64,000 bases of DNA from Adineta vaga (Eukaryota > Rotifera), in NCBI GenBank assembly GCA_021613535.1, contig CP075493.1, positions 8,246,001 to 8,310,000 of the forward strand, written 5' to 3'. The translations under genes and the position numbers were made by a program. Below the pieces are notes generated by a model, which was not told the origin of the DNA, searched no databases, and was given only the letters and a program-made list of their open reading frames with translations. This document shows, one piece after another, positions 24,344 through 37,487 of this stretch (positions within the stretch are counted from its first letter, which is position 1; the number at the start of each line of letters is the position of its first letter).

Positions 24344-25234
24344 CTTTTATTATCTGTAGCAATATAATTATTTTAGTTTCTTACAGATAAATTTTTTTGT
24401 TGTTGTGTATTTTGTCTAATATATTTATTTCGAATATTAAATAAAAGTTGTCTTTTATCTTTCTATCGAAAACAAATTCTGATGCCTTTGCGTGTCCGAT
24501 AATTTTCAACAAAACGAAACATCAATATTCGAACAGATGATTTTTTATTCATCTGTTTGAGAAAACATCACTTAATGGTTTTCAATAAGTTATAATACAT
24601 GAAAATGTCTTACTAAAAGCACAAGCGAATAAAATCACTATCGAATTGTCTTGTTAAACGTATGATCGAACAATATTTATCTCATAGACTATTAGAAAAT
24701 GAAAACTTAGCTACAAATATCTTCTTGAAATTTCTCATACAATGGTTAAATACGAGAGACTTCCTTTCACATTGTCTATCATGTAAAACCAATAGAAAAT
24801 TACTAACACATCAGAGTTAATGAATTTAATTAATTTTCAACGATCCTCCGAAATACTCTTTTTCTTAATTCAATCGAACTTCCAACATAATTTTCTTGTC
24901 AAGATATCCTTGCTTCAATTAAAACATCTCAAGAGCATTACTCTTCTAATCTTGTTATCTCGATTTATTCTATTACATGCAGGAATTACACGCACTCTTT
25001 CTATTAATCCATTGATTTCAATACTCTAGAGCATAAAGAAATCGTTCGAAATCTTTCGCTTCTATGCTCACAGATCAAACGTTTATATCATTTCATATAT
25101 TTCTAAAATCTGGTTGAGAGAAAAAAAACACACTGTATGTATATACAAATGCATATACAGCAAAAAAAAATGTTAATAAAAGAATGCACAGGAAAAAAAA
25201 GTGAGAGAAGAAAGTTCCATTCATAGCACCTGTT

Positions 25235-25272
<38 letters not shown>

Positions 25273-25292
25273 TAGAGAGAAGCAAAGAAAAG
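24344..25292. other. Convergent intergenic spacer with microsatellite
   Basis: Lies between the 3' ends of IAP copy 5 and the Cys-loop receptor gene. AATAAA for the IAP is near 24440. A (TA)n run followed by (GA)n is at about 25237-25280, close to the 3' end of the receptor gene. No gene seen. Confidence 0.55.
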
Positions 25293-28200
25293 TTAGATCA
25301 TTGTTAAATTATCTGTAGCACTTGTATTAATCAAGAATGATGCTGGATCTTGTATCGGTGATCTATTTGGAAATGCACCAGATTTTGGAAACATAACAAG
25401 AAGAGAAATAAGAAACCAGCCAAAATAGATAAAGAAAAATGTTCGATCAAGAACCAGTGCTACTTTCTTCCAATCATTAGCATTTTTTATTGATTGATCT
25501 GTACTTTCAATTTTCTTTTTCATATGTCGAAGATAATCTCGAACTTCTTTAAGATCATTTTCAATTGAACGTAAATTTAAACTAAGTGCAGCCATGGTTT
25601 CACTTGTAGTTGAATTTTCACTGATTAAACCTTGTTTTTGTTGTTGATGATATTCATGAAAACGTTGTTTAAGTAATTTAAGTTTTTTAGAAAATTCTTC
25701 TTCATGATAATGTGGAGTAAGAAAGATTTGTTCAGGTAAAAGAAGAGCACCGGGTGAAGGCGGACCATGACGTGATGATACACTTGTTGGTAATGTTTGT
25801 GGTGGTTTGGGAGCCATACAATAGAATCGTGCTAAGAATTGAAGAAATATACGACGTATTGATGGTGGAATTCCTTGACGACGATCACCACGAACATATA
25901 TATGGATGACAATAGTAGCAAGAACGGCTGTTACAGAAACAACAACCATATTAACACAATAATAATAACCAATTTTCGGTGTACCACCTCCACCTAAAAC
26001 ATACAAACAAATTATTCAAGTTTGATTTCTAGTCGAAATATAATGATCATCTAGTAAATTTGATCTTCTAAAGATCCGTGAGCGATTCCGACTGTTGAAT
26101 TAATCATCCTACGCACGATGCTAAACAATAATCTAATCATCTGCATCTTCAAATAAGAATAAGATTAATGTAGATGCAGGAAGAAATGAAGAGAGAATGC
26201 GCTTTGTTTATCAAATTTCATATTAAGTGTTAGATCAGATGGACAGTCTACATAGAATTCTTCATCAATAAAAGAAAAAATACCGATTATTTAGACGTGA
26301 AACTCGAGCAAAAAAATGTCATGTCATTGGATAGACGAACGATGTATGCCAATAGCAGTAAAGTCAAGGGTGTTTTAATGAATTGTTTACTTAATGAACA
26401 GATCCTAAGAAGGAAAAAGCAATCAATTTGAACCTCATACATATGTATTTACAAATATTAACTGGTGTGATTGAGTATAAAACGATATTTTAATCTTTTT
26501 TTCTTATGATGTCAAATAGTTCTCACGCAATCTTGACATTCATGAAATAAATAATTAAATTGATCTATCATATTCGGCGAAAGAAAGAAAGAAGATGGAA
26601 AACTTTTCGTTCATACTCGGCATGGATTCAGCAAGTAGAAGTAATAGAAGAAAGAGACCAGAAAAAATCGATACAGTTAAAATCATTTTTGCTGGTGATT
26701 CAGGTGGAATCCAAAAGACAACCATAGTTGCCGCAGATAATAATAAACAAGGTAATATTAAAATATAACCATAAAGACCACCTTTTCGTTCAATAATTAA
26801 TGTATAATTTAATATTGAAAATGTTCCATTTGCTAACGATTTTTGTGCTTCAAGTTGATCTATTTTCCATTCATTGGAAACAATATATGCTGTCATATCC
26901 ATACTTGGTTTATTATCTTTAAATTCTAATTCAACTTTCGTATTATCATATGTCCAAGAACGATATTCTAATGAACATTGATGGATATCAAAAGGAAAAT
27001 TTGTTATATCAAGAAAACAAATACTAAATTGCATAATAGCTGGAACATATAAAACATCACCTGTACTTTGTATAACAGCAGAGATTTCTCGCCAATCTTT
27101 CAAACGTTCATCAGCATAATTATAAAGAACAACATCCTAAATAAAATATGAATTAAAATACAAATAGTTTTCTTCTATTTTCTTCTTACAGGTGTCCAAA
27201 TTGAATCAGCAGGTAAACATACAGTCGCTAATCCGCCGTAATCTTTTGGATCCCAAGCTAAATTCATATCTTGCCAATTAAATGTTTTCCATGTATTTGT
27301 TTGCATCTTTTGACCAGTTGAACCCAAATCAAATAATTGTGTAAATGTTAAACCAAATGTAATTACTAATGGTTGAGATACATTACGAATTGGACGTGCA
27401 TAAATCGTTGGATAATTATCAAGTAAATCACGTATAAGACGTTTTTCAAAAGTTAAACGTTTCGCTTTTCGTACAGGTATTGTCGAATTAGATGATGATG
27501 ATGGATTATTTTGTCGATATTTTGCTTGTTGATGATCTTCGTCATTGACAGTATTAACACCGTAGAAATCTAGGTTAAATAAACGAATAGATAAAAGATT
27601 CTATAGGAAAGAAAAGCTATCTCAGACAAATTTCTTATCAGATATAAAAGTCATGTTGACAAGTATTGATGAACAGATGACAATAGATTACCAAGTATTT
27701 TTTTTTTCTTTCCTAAGATTTAGATTTACATTTAGTCATAATGATAAACTATCTTCGAAATCTAATATGTTATTCAACGAAATGAAAAGTATGAATGAAT
27801 AATTGATTTTCTTAATCAAGAAGTTACCAATCGTACTCTTTATTTTTCATAGAAGTTATGTTTATTCGCTTATACATGTCCTAATATTCAGATCAGGTTT
27901 ATCTAATCTCTACGGTAACAAATGTCATTAATTCCGTTTTTTTTATATTATAATAACTAATAATTTATGAATATGATCAATGAATAAACCAATAAGGTAA
28001 AAAAAACAGGCGTTTTGTTATTCTGCATTGTTTAGAAATATGAATAAAAGATTTTCGATCAATCTTTTTGTTTGACAAAAAAAATCTAATCATAAAAAAT
28101 AAGTGCATTATTAAAAAAAAGAAGCAAACACATGTATTTTATATAAGATTTCACTGATTATTTATGTACGATATGATTATTATTCTTTGTAGAGTCGTTT

Positions 28201-28528
28201 TCTTTCCGTCGTTTTCTCTCGTTTGTAAAATAGGACTATGACTATATGAAAGATAAATATTGAAAATCAACTTTTTTATCTTACCTTGAGGAGTTTTCTC
28301 GAGAATTTTTGATGATGATTGATCTTTTTGTTGTTGAATTTGTGATGATTGAGAAAAAACAATCGTTATATTGAGCATAACAAAAAACATTGTTATGCCA
28401 ATTAAATGTAAAATTGTCGTAAAATAACAGGATTTTACATGACGATATTTAATATTATCGACAAAATATTGTTCAACATCATAATTAATCGAATTTTTAT
28501 GTGCTAAATAGCGACAATAGTAACACAT
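25293..28528 (-). CDS. Nicotinic-receptor-like Cys-loop ion channel subunit
   Basis: Pentameric ligand-gated channel subunit, 614 aa. Minus-strand exons 28528-28285, 27569-27190, 27136-26617 and 25993-25293 join in phase. The N-terminus has a hydrophobic stretch (TTILHLIGITMFFVML) usable as signal peptide or anchor. The ligand domain shows WTPDVVLYN (loop A), SWTYD (loop B) and the 13-residue Cys-loop CFLDITNFPFDIHQC. No vicinal Cys pair is seen in loop C, so it is not a classical alpha subunit. TM1-TM3 and TM4 (LDRTFFFIYFGWFLISLL) flank a loop with a predicted amphipathic coiled region. Before TM2 the sequence is ESPAKM, the P-A-K type of anion-selective channels, and TM2 position 9' is Ser rather than Leu. 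The family is certain; ligand and selectivity are inferred. A 5' UTR exon may lie upstream. Confidence 0.9.
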
Positions 28529-31500
28529 AGTATCCTTCCGACCTTCTTCTTAAATGTGGTCGTTTTTGTCGCCGTTCATCCAAGGGATTTATCTAAATAT
28601 ATGTAGAGAGAGAAGGAGAAGAAAGAGATGAAGAAGAAAAAGCTGATGTATCCAGATCTTATCATAGAACCATTATAAGTAAATGTAATTACTAAAAGAA
28701 AATGAGGGAATAAAAAGTGAAAAGAAATTCTTCTCGTCGTCGTCGTCGTCGTCTTCTTCTTTCTCTACTATTCAAATAGCGGTACCTGATCTCTTCGAGA
28801 ACTATTCACTATTTATCTCGAGATTTTACATAGATTTCGACATGAAGGCCATGGGAAAATAGTTCTGACATTCATCTGTTGATGGATTCTATGCCGATGG
28901 GTGAATTTTGTTTTTCCATTTTCTTTCCTTATGTACTCATTGCATCGTTTCTGTCATCACTGATAGATCTAACAAATCCACAACTACAGAATAGATAGAT
29001 AGTTGCATATGTATATGATTAGACTTATCTCTCTTAGTCTAACAAATGCAAGTCGAGAGAGAAAGTGCATATGCGTTTGTGTATACTGGATTAATCTAAA
29101 CAAGGAATTGCAGACATTCATAGAAGAATAATACTTGACAAGTTGACACAATTAAATTTTCTTTCTTTTTTTTCGTCTTCGTCTTCTTTCTATAGTTATA
29201 GTGATGATTAGAATGAGAGTCTTCACCCTTCTGCTCATTTCCGCACAGTCTTCCTACTTGACGTCATTTACAATTGCTCGAGAACTATGTGACTATATGT
29301 ATGAATTGGCTTTTATATTCTTCATCAAAAAGAAAAAGGCAATAAAGAGATTCTATTCAATATACAGTCAAAGAACGAAAAAAAAGAGAAGGAGATAGAC
29401 TTTTATCTTGTTAGAAAAAATAGTATGCAGGAAGTTGATTACAAACTCTCATTATGATCTTCGAAAAAAAAAAAGGTTTCCTTCGATTGTTTCTCATTGA
29501 TGAATACTTCGTGTAAGATCGAGGTCTAAATCGAATGTTTTGTGAGAAACAAAAGAAGACTTTATTTTCCACTTATCCTCTTCTAATCGATTGCATATGT
29601 GTAACAAGATGAGTAAATCTCATCATTATGTCAAAAAAGATGTATGATATGTATACATGCATATATTTCTTCCAATCAATTACAAAGAGTTTTCTATCGT
29701 CACATCCATAGTAAGATTACTAGTTAGATCTGTCTAACATCGAACTAAGTCAGTTAAATGATGATGTCGGCTAGAAAAAAGAGAACATAGTGATCAGAAT
29801 TCTCTAGAGATATTCAGTCAACATATTTGATCGATTTAATAAAAGCAGAAGAAAAGCGATTAACAATGTAACTGAAAAACTAACATTTTAACAGCATACA
29901 TTTATATTAACAGAATATAATTTGTAAATATCATGCAGATAATTGTAAGTTACTATAGATTTCCATGTGAATATATATCGTAATTAATGAATAAATGATT
30001 ACTATTATAGAAAAGTCTTACCTGGTAATCGAGATAAGAATAAAATAGTAACATGTAATAATAGTCATCGAAGTGTGCGTTATAGATCTCTATATTTCTT
30101 TTTCTTTATGTTCTCCAAAAACAAAGACCATCAAGCACAGCGCAGAAATCGGTTGCATTTCCTTCTTATTTGTGTCTCTGTGTTCTTTTTTTCTTCTACT
30201 TCTTTTCTTTTCCTGATGTTCTCCATTTTCATCATCATCATCTTCTTCTCCTTCTTCTTCCCCTACTCTACTCTACTCTACTCTACTCTATTCTATTCTA
30301 CTATACTGGATCTTTGCGTCTCTTCTGTCACCAACATCACCATCATCATCACTATCATTCATTCATTCATTCATTCAGTCATTCATTCATTCATTCGCTA
30401 GTGTGCATTCCTTCTTGCCTCAAGCTATCAAGCTACGAACAGAAATAATAAATAAAATAGTCGAACTCATTTTTTTCTCTTGCTCTTGTTCTTCTTCTTT
30501 TTCTTTTTTTCTTCTTCGTATCTTGAGCATTCTATGTTCTTATTCTTCTCTCTTCTGTACTAAAGTTCGTTTTAGTAAATCAATTATAAAATTAAATTAT
30601 TTCGATGAAAAGAAATTTGGAATACTTAGTAAGAAAGACAAAATCGAATGTGAATAACAATGATGTACGATACGATTGACAATAATTTTTCAAAGAACGG
30701 ACTTCTAATTGATCATATTACATGTACCAAACAACATTAATAAAACAAATCAAACTTTTGTAGGAGGTTGCGGGAGTACGCTATATTCATTAATAAATCC
30801 AAAAGCAGAAACAAAAAAAATGCAAAATGCTTGTCTGTGTAAAGTATGTCATCGTCTAGTCTCCAATGACTAGATTATAATCATGTGAAAGTGTAAACAA
30901 TTGTATGTTATCGATTGATAATCAATATAAATATAAATATGTTTCTATCCGATTAATTATTTCTCTTAATATCAGTGTAACAATCTCCCGAAAGAAAAAG
31001 AAAAAAAACCGAATAGATAAAGTTTAAATATAGTAACAATAATAAAATAACAATTTATTTGCCAATATTTCCTTGACAAAATTAGAGAGAACGAGAAAAA
31101 AAATGTTTTATTACAATCAAAATACGAGTCTCGATACAATTGCATGTATTGGTGCCGATCGCCTGCACTTTCCGTTCAAGACTACTTGACAAATGTATCA
31201 TGATTCAATAACTGTTGTAATCGAAAATGCTTCTTTCATCGTTATCGTCGTTCTTTCTTTTGTCCTTCACTACTACTTCTAGCATTTCCATTACAGCAAC
31301 ATTCATCTATCTCTCTATGTGCATGATCAAGCAGCTAACGGCCAACTATCAAACTCGATTTGTTGCACACGATGACAACGCTGATTAGAGACATGCAATG
31401 AGAGTATAAACCGTGTGTTGATTATACGAATCATCTAGGAATAAAACAAAATATATATATATATATATAATATATAATATATGTAGTTAATTCAATTAAA

Positions 31501-31779
31501 TTGAGACGCCTGATTGATTGAAATAATTGAGCGAATATATTTCGGAACTATGGTTACTGATGGGAATCATGGAAGAATTATTTTTCATTGCATTACGACT
31601 AGTCTTGTTTCAATCAAATGTAGAGAAAAAAAAGAAGTTCTTGTTGATTGAAATTCAAAAAGAAATTACGAGAGTTTGCGACATCTTGCTCTGATATGTA
31701 ACTGAAGGCAATTGTTAATGACATTGTCAAAAATAAAAAATGGCATATATCATCTTCAATTCATTAAAATTGATTAATT
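28529..31779. other. 3.2-kb divergent intergenic region with simple repeats
   Basis: Between the starts of the Cys-loop receptor (minus) and the RING gene (plus). It contains CGT repeats (about 28736-28755), CTCTA repeats (about 30259-30303), CATT repeats (about 30356-30398) and TA runs (about 31449-31480). On the minus strand 30068-30022 reads ATG plus 15 mainly hydrophobic codons and then a consensus CAG/GTAAGA donor. It could be an alternative signal-peptide exon for the receptor, but it does not join the known exons in frame. Confidence 0.5.
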
Positions 31780-33725
31780 ATGGCTACGGCCAACGAAAAT
31801 AGTTCAGCACAAATGGAACGTTTAACAACGTGTCCAGTTTGTTTGGATAAATTTCGTACACCAAAAGTTTTACCATGTATGCATACATTTTGTTTAACAC
31901 CATGTTTGACAAATCTTGTCGATCCACGAGCACGTTCGCTACGTTGTCCAGAATGTCGACGAGATCATCCAATTCCACCAGGTTTTATCTTTTTTTTGGT
32001 TTTTAAGTATCTTTTCTTCTATAAACAAGCTTTTCAGGTGGTGTACAAGGATTTCCTGCTAATTTAACCATGATTGGATTCTTAGATCTTCAACCAACAA
32101 CTACTAGTCAACCAGATCGTTGCTTTATTTGTAAAGAACAGAAGCAAAGTATGTATAAATTGAATTCAATTTTCACGTACGAATTATTTTTTATAGATCT
32201 TGCAAAATGTCATGATTGTTCAAAATCGATTTGTTCGGATTGTCGTGAACAACATTTACGTGAAACATCATATAATGTTAGTTCACTGATCAGCCAACTT
32301 CGGCGTAGTTTACCAAAATTAAGTGATAAAATAGCTTCATATGAACAGCGCGTCAATAGTGTACAAACAAATCATGAACAAATTCGACGCGAAATTACAT
32401 CAGCCATTGCCATGTTAATTGAAGAATTAAAGCATCGAGAAACCGCATTATTTACAGAAGCAGAAGTTTATATGCAATCACAATTAAGGTATTTGAAAAG
32501 AAAAACAATCTATATTTCAAAAAATGATAAATCACATTTGATTTAGAATGTTTCGTTTACAACAAGAAACAGCAGAAGTTGAACTAGCTAGCGTTGCAAG
32601 CTTTTGTGAATCTGTTGAAACATCGCTAGCAAAGTAAAAGTTCAAAAGTTCTTTCAAATTTATTCTATATAAAATATTCTTCTAGTGGACAAACAATGAA
32701 TGATGTTGATTTAGCTAATATGCGATCAGAATGCAATCGATATTCTCAACAAATTCATACACTAGAAACACAAATGCCTACTGATGTTCAGAAGGTGAGC
32801 AGGTAAAGATTGGTTGAATTGTATCTATCTATAATCAATATTATCATACAGTTACGATTTACATCTGAAAATCAAACTGCAATATCATCAACCGTTCATG
32901 AATTTGGTCGTTTAATTGATATGAATGCTCAAACTTCAATTAATCATGCACGAGTTCCACCTGCAGGACATTTACATTCAGCAACACACTATGTAACAAC
33001 TGCACCGAATGCAATGCATCGACAAGATCAATCATCAACTGATGCATGTAAGTTATTATGAATATAAATGTTTAAATATTAAAATTTTCTGTTTAGATCG
33101 ACACTTGGAAAATTTATATTATTCTCGTGCATTACCCATGCACAATCGAGCACCTTTACCCTCTCAAACATTAGCTTATCGTCCAACACAAAATTCTTTT
33201 TCTGGAAGTTTTGATAATCCATTTGTTGATCTTAATTTTACTGTACCTGCTCGTCAACATCCACATTCACAGCCACCATCAGCGTACGTTGCATCATGGC
33301 ATCCACAATCAAATCGTCGTGCTTTATCTATATTTGGAACTAATCCACTTGTACCCAATAATCCTCGATCGTCACTACCAGCATCTGAATCATCGCCACG
33401 TCGAGTCGGTCGTTCAATTGAAGGCGATGATCGACCTATTCTTGGTGGTGGAACACGAGGAAGACCTCAACCATCTGCTCCAGCTTCAACATCTGTTCAA
33501 GAACAAGAATCAACCCCGCGCGTTGATCGACAAAGACGGGGCACGTTTGTATTAGATGAAGCTAGTTTACCCAATTTACCTCAATCCGGTGCTCAAAGAC
33601 CTCGTGATCCAGTCAATGTTCAAGATTTGTACAATGTTAGACCACGTGATCGTGCTCAAACACCTGTCGCTTTCACTATAAATATCAATGAAGCAACACA
33701 ATCATCTAATGACAATCCTTCATAG
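31780..33725 (+). CDS. TRIM-like RING / B-box-like / coiled-coil protein
   Basis: 541 aa, likely cytosolic E3 ubiquitin ligase. Exons 31780-31981, 32038-32148, 32197-32488, 32547-32633, 32686-32794, 32852-33047 and 33097-33725. An N-terminal C3HC4 RING (CPVC...CMHTFC...C...CPEC, residues 18-63) is followed by the spacer GVQGFPANLT, typical of TRIM proteins. Next come a Cys-rich B-box-like element (CFICKEQ...CHDC...CSDC) and a coiled coil (about 130-260). The last 260 residues are Pro/Ser/Arg-rich and low in predicted order. No NHL or B30.2 domain is seen. The 48-base intron 32149-32196 is in frame without a stop, so its retention would add residues inside the B-box. Substrates are unknown. 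Confidence 0.87.
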
Positions 33726-33803
33726 AATTATTTTTATATAATCACTATCTGTGTTCTATATGTTAAATACAATACATCATACAAAAAAGAAAAACAAAGT
33801 TTA

Positions 33804-36283
33804 TTAAGTACGTTGAGTCATCAAAGAAAGTCGTTGTTGATAATCGACTAAATCTTGTGTTTTAATTTTGTTAATCTAAAAGAAATGTATCAAAACGTTT
33901 CTCTTTTGTTTAGGAGAAGACAACATATAGACATACAATGTTTTCATATTCTTTTACTTTGTTATTTAATTCGATTAAACGTTGTTTTAATTTTACATGA
34001 GTATCGTTATGTTGTAATAATTGTGTATCGGTTTGTTCTAAACGTTCATAAGCATTGGATAATTTCATACGTAATTCTTGATTTTCAACAGTCATTTCTT
34101 GAACGATTTCACTCTTCTGTTCCAGAACTGTTTCAATTTCATTGGTTAATTGTCGTGAATACAAACGTAATTTATTTAGTACTGTATTTTGACTACAAAC
34201 AAGATCTTCAAGATAGGATAAAGATTGATGACGTTCTAATTCAAGTTTTTCAATATTTGTATGATAATCTTGTTCACGTTTGTTTAAAATAACAGTAATA
34301 GCATCCATATTTTCTTCACGTGATCGTTCAAGAGTTTGTTTGATACTTTTTAACATTAAATTCTATATAGAAATGAATATTGAAGAATCTTTCGAAATAG
34401 AAAAGAAACAGAAAATTACTTCACGAGTAAGACGATTGATTTCTTCCGTTAATTCAAGGCAATGCTTTTTAGAATTGAGTAATTCACCTTCAATATCATT
34501 AAAACGATTTTGATTAGAGCCAAGTTGATGACGAAGTTGAAGTGTATCCTTTTTTTTTTTATAAAACGTCATATCATTCTAGTTATGAAAAAGAACATTT
34601 CGTACTTGATTGCTTTGTAATAATAATTTCTCGAAATCTGTACGAATCTGCATTGTATTTGCATTGGCTTGATCACGTTCACGCATAGCTTTTTGAATTT
34701 GAAGTTTAACTGTATCCGATGTCTTTATAAAAGAAAAGGATATATAAACATTTTCTATCTTACAATGAGTTTTAGAATTCAGTTTCAGCATAGATTTATT
34801 ATTAAGCGAATGTTTTCTTCGAAAATCTTTACCTGACTAAGATCAATTTCTTGTCGATGAATTCGATTTTTCCATTCATCTAAATCTGAAGCTAGCGATG
34901 TCTTTTCTCTTGCTAATCGATCGATTGTTAATTCATATTGTGCACATTTTTCTTCTATTTGATGGATCTAATGAAAACGAAATCGATTCATTCTTCTATT
35001 TCTCTTTCTATTTTCGTTTACTTTTTCCGTATTTTCTTTCAATCGTTCTTCACACACTTTCTCGGTATTTTGTTTTTCTATTTGAATTTTTTCATTCATT
35101 TCATCGATCATCTTTCTGATTCGTTTTTGTGTTTCAACAAGTTCAATTCTGACTTGATCACGTTCAACAATTGCCTGAAAAAAAAAGTTCGAGTTTCAAC
35201 AAATGCATTTTCTACTATGAAAATGATGTACTTCGTTCTTTTCAAATTGATTTTGTTCAACGATTTGGATACATTCTTGTAATTTTGCTAATGTACTCTC
35301 TTCTTTACTTTGACTTTCATCAAATTTGATTTGTAACTGTTGTAATTTTCGTTTATTAGTTTCGTTTTCACTGAAAAAGAAATTCAATTTGAATAGAAAA
35401 CATCGTTTATCATAAACTTACGTGATTATATCAGCAACTCTGTCGTTATGTTCTGAATTATGTTGACCAAATGGAAGCAATGCTCCACATTTTAGACAAT
35501 TTGTTAGATCATTTGGTGCTTGCCAAACACTTTCATATGTACTCAATTTTTCTCTAAGAAAACATTGTCTATGATATTGGATTACTTTATTCGATCATAT
35601 TTTATTACTTTGCATCTTTTAATTCGATTTCTAAATGACGCATTTTTTTCGTATAAAGATCGGCAATTTGTGACTTGAGTAAAAAGAAATAATATTTCTA
35701 TTTTCTATGGATTCATCTTACTTCTTTATCTGTCATTGATCGTCCATCGTCAATATTAATTAAACGAAGCATATCAGATACAAATGTACCACGGATTTCT
35801 TCATGTAAACGATTGTTTTCTTCGATTAAAGCTACTACATTTGATCGAAGTTTTGTATTATCATCCTATTAAAAATATAATAAAAAAACGCCAATGTAAT
35901 TCATGTTTTCTCAGATACATACAAGAAAATGGATACGTTTCATTCTCATAAACTTACACGTAATGCTTCATTTTCATCTCGCAATCGATGACTTATCTCA
36001 TCAGCTGCTTGAACAAGTAAATAAAGTTCATTTGATTTCGGCGTATCTGTTGATGTCTAAGAAATGACAAAGGAATAATTAGACAGATAAGGAAAGTGTT
36101 AACGATTTGTTTATACTTTTAATGAACTAGACTGGTGAATCGGTGTCGAAGGAGATTGATGATGATCTAATTGTGATAGAAGATCACGGAGTTTATCAGC
36201 CGCTGTAAGTGTTTTACCTAAAATTCTGAGAGATAAAACTTATCAAAATCTTTTTCATAGGCACTTGAACCGCTTGATGCCAT
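33804..36283 (-). CDS. SDCCAG8: SDCCAG8 homologue (centrosomal coiled-coil protein)
   Basis: In vertebrates SDCCAG8 (NPHP10) sits at centrosome and basal body and acts in ciliogenesis. Thirteen minus-strand exons (36283-36265, 36217-36117, 36056-35958, 35865-35722, 35673-35609, 35553-35422, 35370-35232, 35174-35022, 34967-34833, 34722-34606, 34548-34420, 34362-33937, 33875-33804) give 576 aa, shorter than the roughly 710 aa of human. Nearly all is coiled coil. Diagnostic matches are NCLKCG, EQNQFEKNEAIVERDQ, CSQNTVLNKL and HVKLKQRLIEL near the C-terminus, in the order found in the family. The first intron is only 47 bases. Its 3' end lies 78 bases from that of the RING gene, so the two converge. 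Confidence 0.85.
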
Positions 36284-36960
36284 ATGTGTCGAAATAAGAA
36301 TAGTGAAAGTAGGAAAGATTACTGATGAATTCTCCTAACTGTTCTCTTCTTATTCAAAGCAACCATTCTTTTTTAATTGCCAAGGTGTAACCGCAAAAAA
36401 ACGTTATTCCTTGACATCATGCTGAACATTTTAACCGTCGTCGTGACAATCGTATGCATGAAGGAAACATTATAACACATCCTATGATTAATGATTTGGT
36501 CTTTTATTTGAATAGTACACTTAATTAAACAGTTGCTAAATAAAAAACATACTAGAATTCAAAAACATAGATGTCGCTAGTATGCATTACGTATATCCAA
36601 TGTAATCATTATAGGCTCTTAAAAATTCTATTCAAAACAAAATATCAGAATCAGAAGATGTATTTTTGTGTTAACTTAATAATATAATTTGAAACTTCAC
36701 AACAATCTATCAACACAGTCTAATAGTTATTGTACATCTATCGAAAAGTTTCGTCATATCTTTTCTGAAAAATTGTATGTATACTAGAACAGCTGTAAAT
36801 AATCAATGTCTGAATAAACATTTGTCTCAGCGTAGATAATTCATTCGATTTGTATGATCAGAGCGTTGAAAATTGTCCGCGTGCATTGATTTGTTGCTAT
36901 TCTTAATCCGGCAGACAGAGAAAGAAAACTAAGGCTTTTTTCTATCCATCATCATATGTC
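36284..36960. other. Intergenic, no gene seen
   Basis: AT-rich spacer between the start of SDCCAG8 and the first tRNA-Trp gene. No coding frame or repeat recognised. Pol III promoters of the tRNAs are internal, so nothing is required here for them. Confidence 0.5.
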
Positions 36961-37032
36961 GACTCCGTGGCGCAACGGTAGCGCGTCTGACTCCAGATCA
37001 GAAGGTTGCGTGTTCAAGTCACGTCGGGGTCA
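36961..37032 (+). tRNA. tRNA-Trp (CCA), copy 1
   Basis: A 72-base cloverleaf. The acceptor stem GACTCCG pairs with CGGGGTC (one T-G pair), with discriminator A. A-box TGGCGCAACGG and B-box GTTCAAGTC are present. The anticodon loop CTCCAGA gives CCA at 36993-36995. No intron. A T-rich pol III terminator stretch follows within about 15 bases. Confidence 0.97.
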
Positions 37033-37333
37033 AACTTTACTTTTTGTTCTTAACTCTTTCAATCCCGCATGACATCTCGTAGATATCATACACAACACAA
37101 AAGATTTTATTTCCTTCTTTCGTCGAATATCATATGATGTGCCATCGAATTATCACACCTAATCACATTATATCTAAATACAGCTGATTCAACGCAAGAG
37201 AGAAAGATTTTCTTTTTTTTCGTATTTCTGCAGAACAAAAGAGAATCTCGGGATTGAAAGGGTTAAATAATGTTGTGCTAACTAATCTGAACTGAATTGA
37301 AAAAAAAGGACAACAGCCCACAATTCTATCGAA
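37033..37333. other. Spacer between the two tRNA-Trp genes
   Basis: 301 bases, AT-rich, with no coding frame of note. A short motif (CTTTCAATCCCG near 37048) recurs inverted (CGGGATTGAAAG near 37250). This may be a trace of the duplication or a small palindrome. Confidence 0.45.
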
Positions 37334-37405
37334 GACTCCGTGGCGCAACGGTAGCGCGTCTGACTCCAGATCAGAAGGTTGCGTGTTCAAGTCACGTCGG
37401 GGTCA
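37334..37405 (+). tRNA. tRNA-Trp (CCA), copy 2
   Basis: The mature sequence is identical by eye to copy 1, 373 bases downstream on the same strand; anticodon CCA at 37366-37368. The flanks differ apart from the T-run that follows (TCTTTTTTTT). A run of eight T makes a good pol III terminator. Confidence 0.97.
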
Positions 37406-37487
37406 ATCTTTTTTTTCACATTTTATTATTCATTTAGATAATTATTAGAATCAACAAAAAATGGCATATATATATATATATTTATTA

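Noticed and set aside
25237-25280. (TA)n(GA)n run as a regulatory element or CRISPR-like array
   Set aside because: Plain microsatellite; there is no spacer structure and none is expected in an animal genome.
30170-30448. His- and Phe-rich open frames
   Set aside because: They are translations of simple repeats (CTCTA, CATT, CAT) and not genes.
33804-36283. Coiled-coil gene read as rabaptin or golgin
   Set aside because: Local matches in order (NCLKCG, EQNQFEKNEA, SQNTVLNKL, HVKLKQRL) fit SDCCAG8 specifically.
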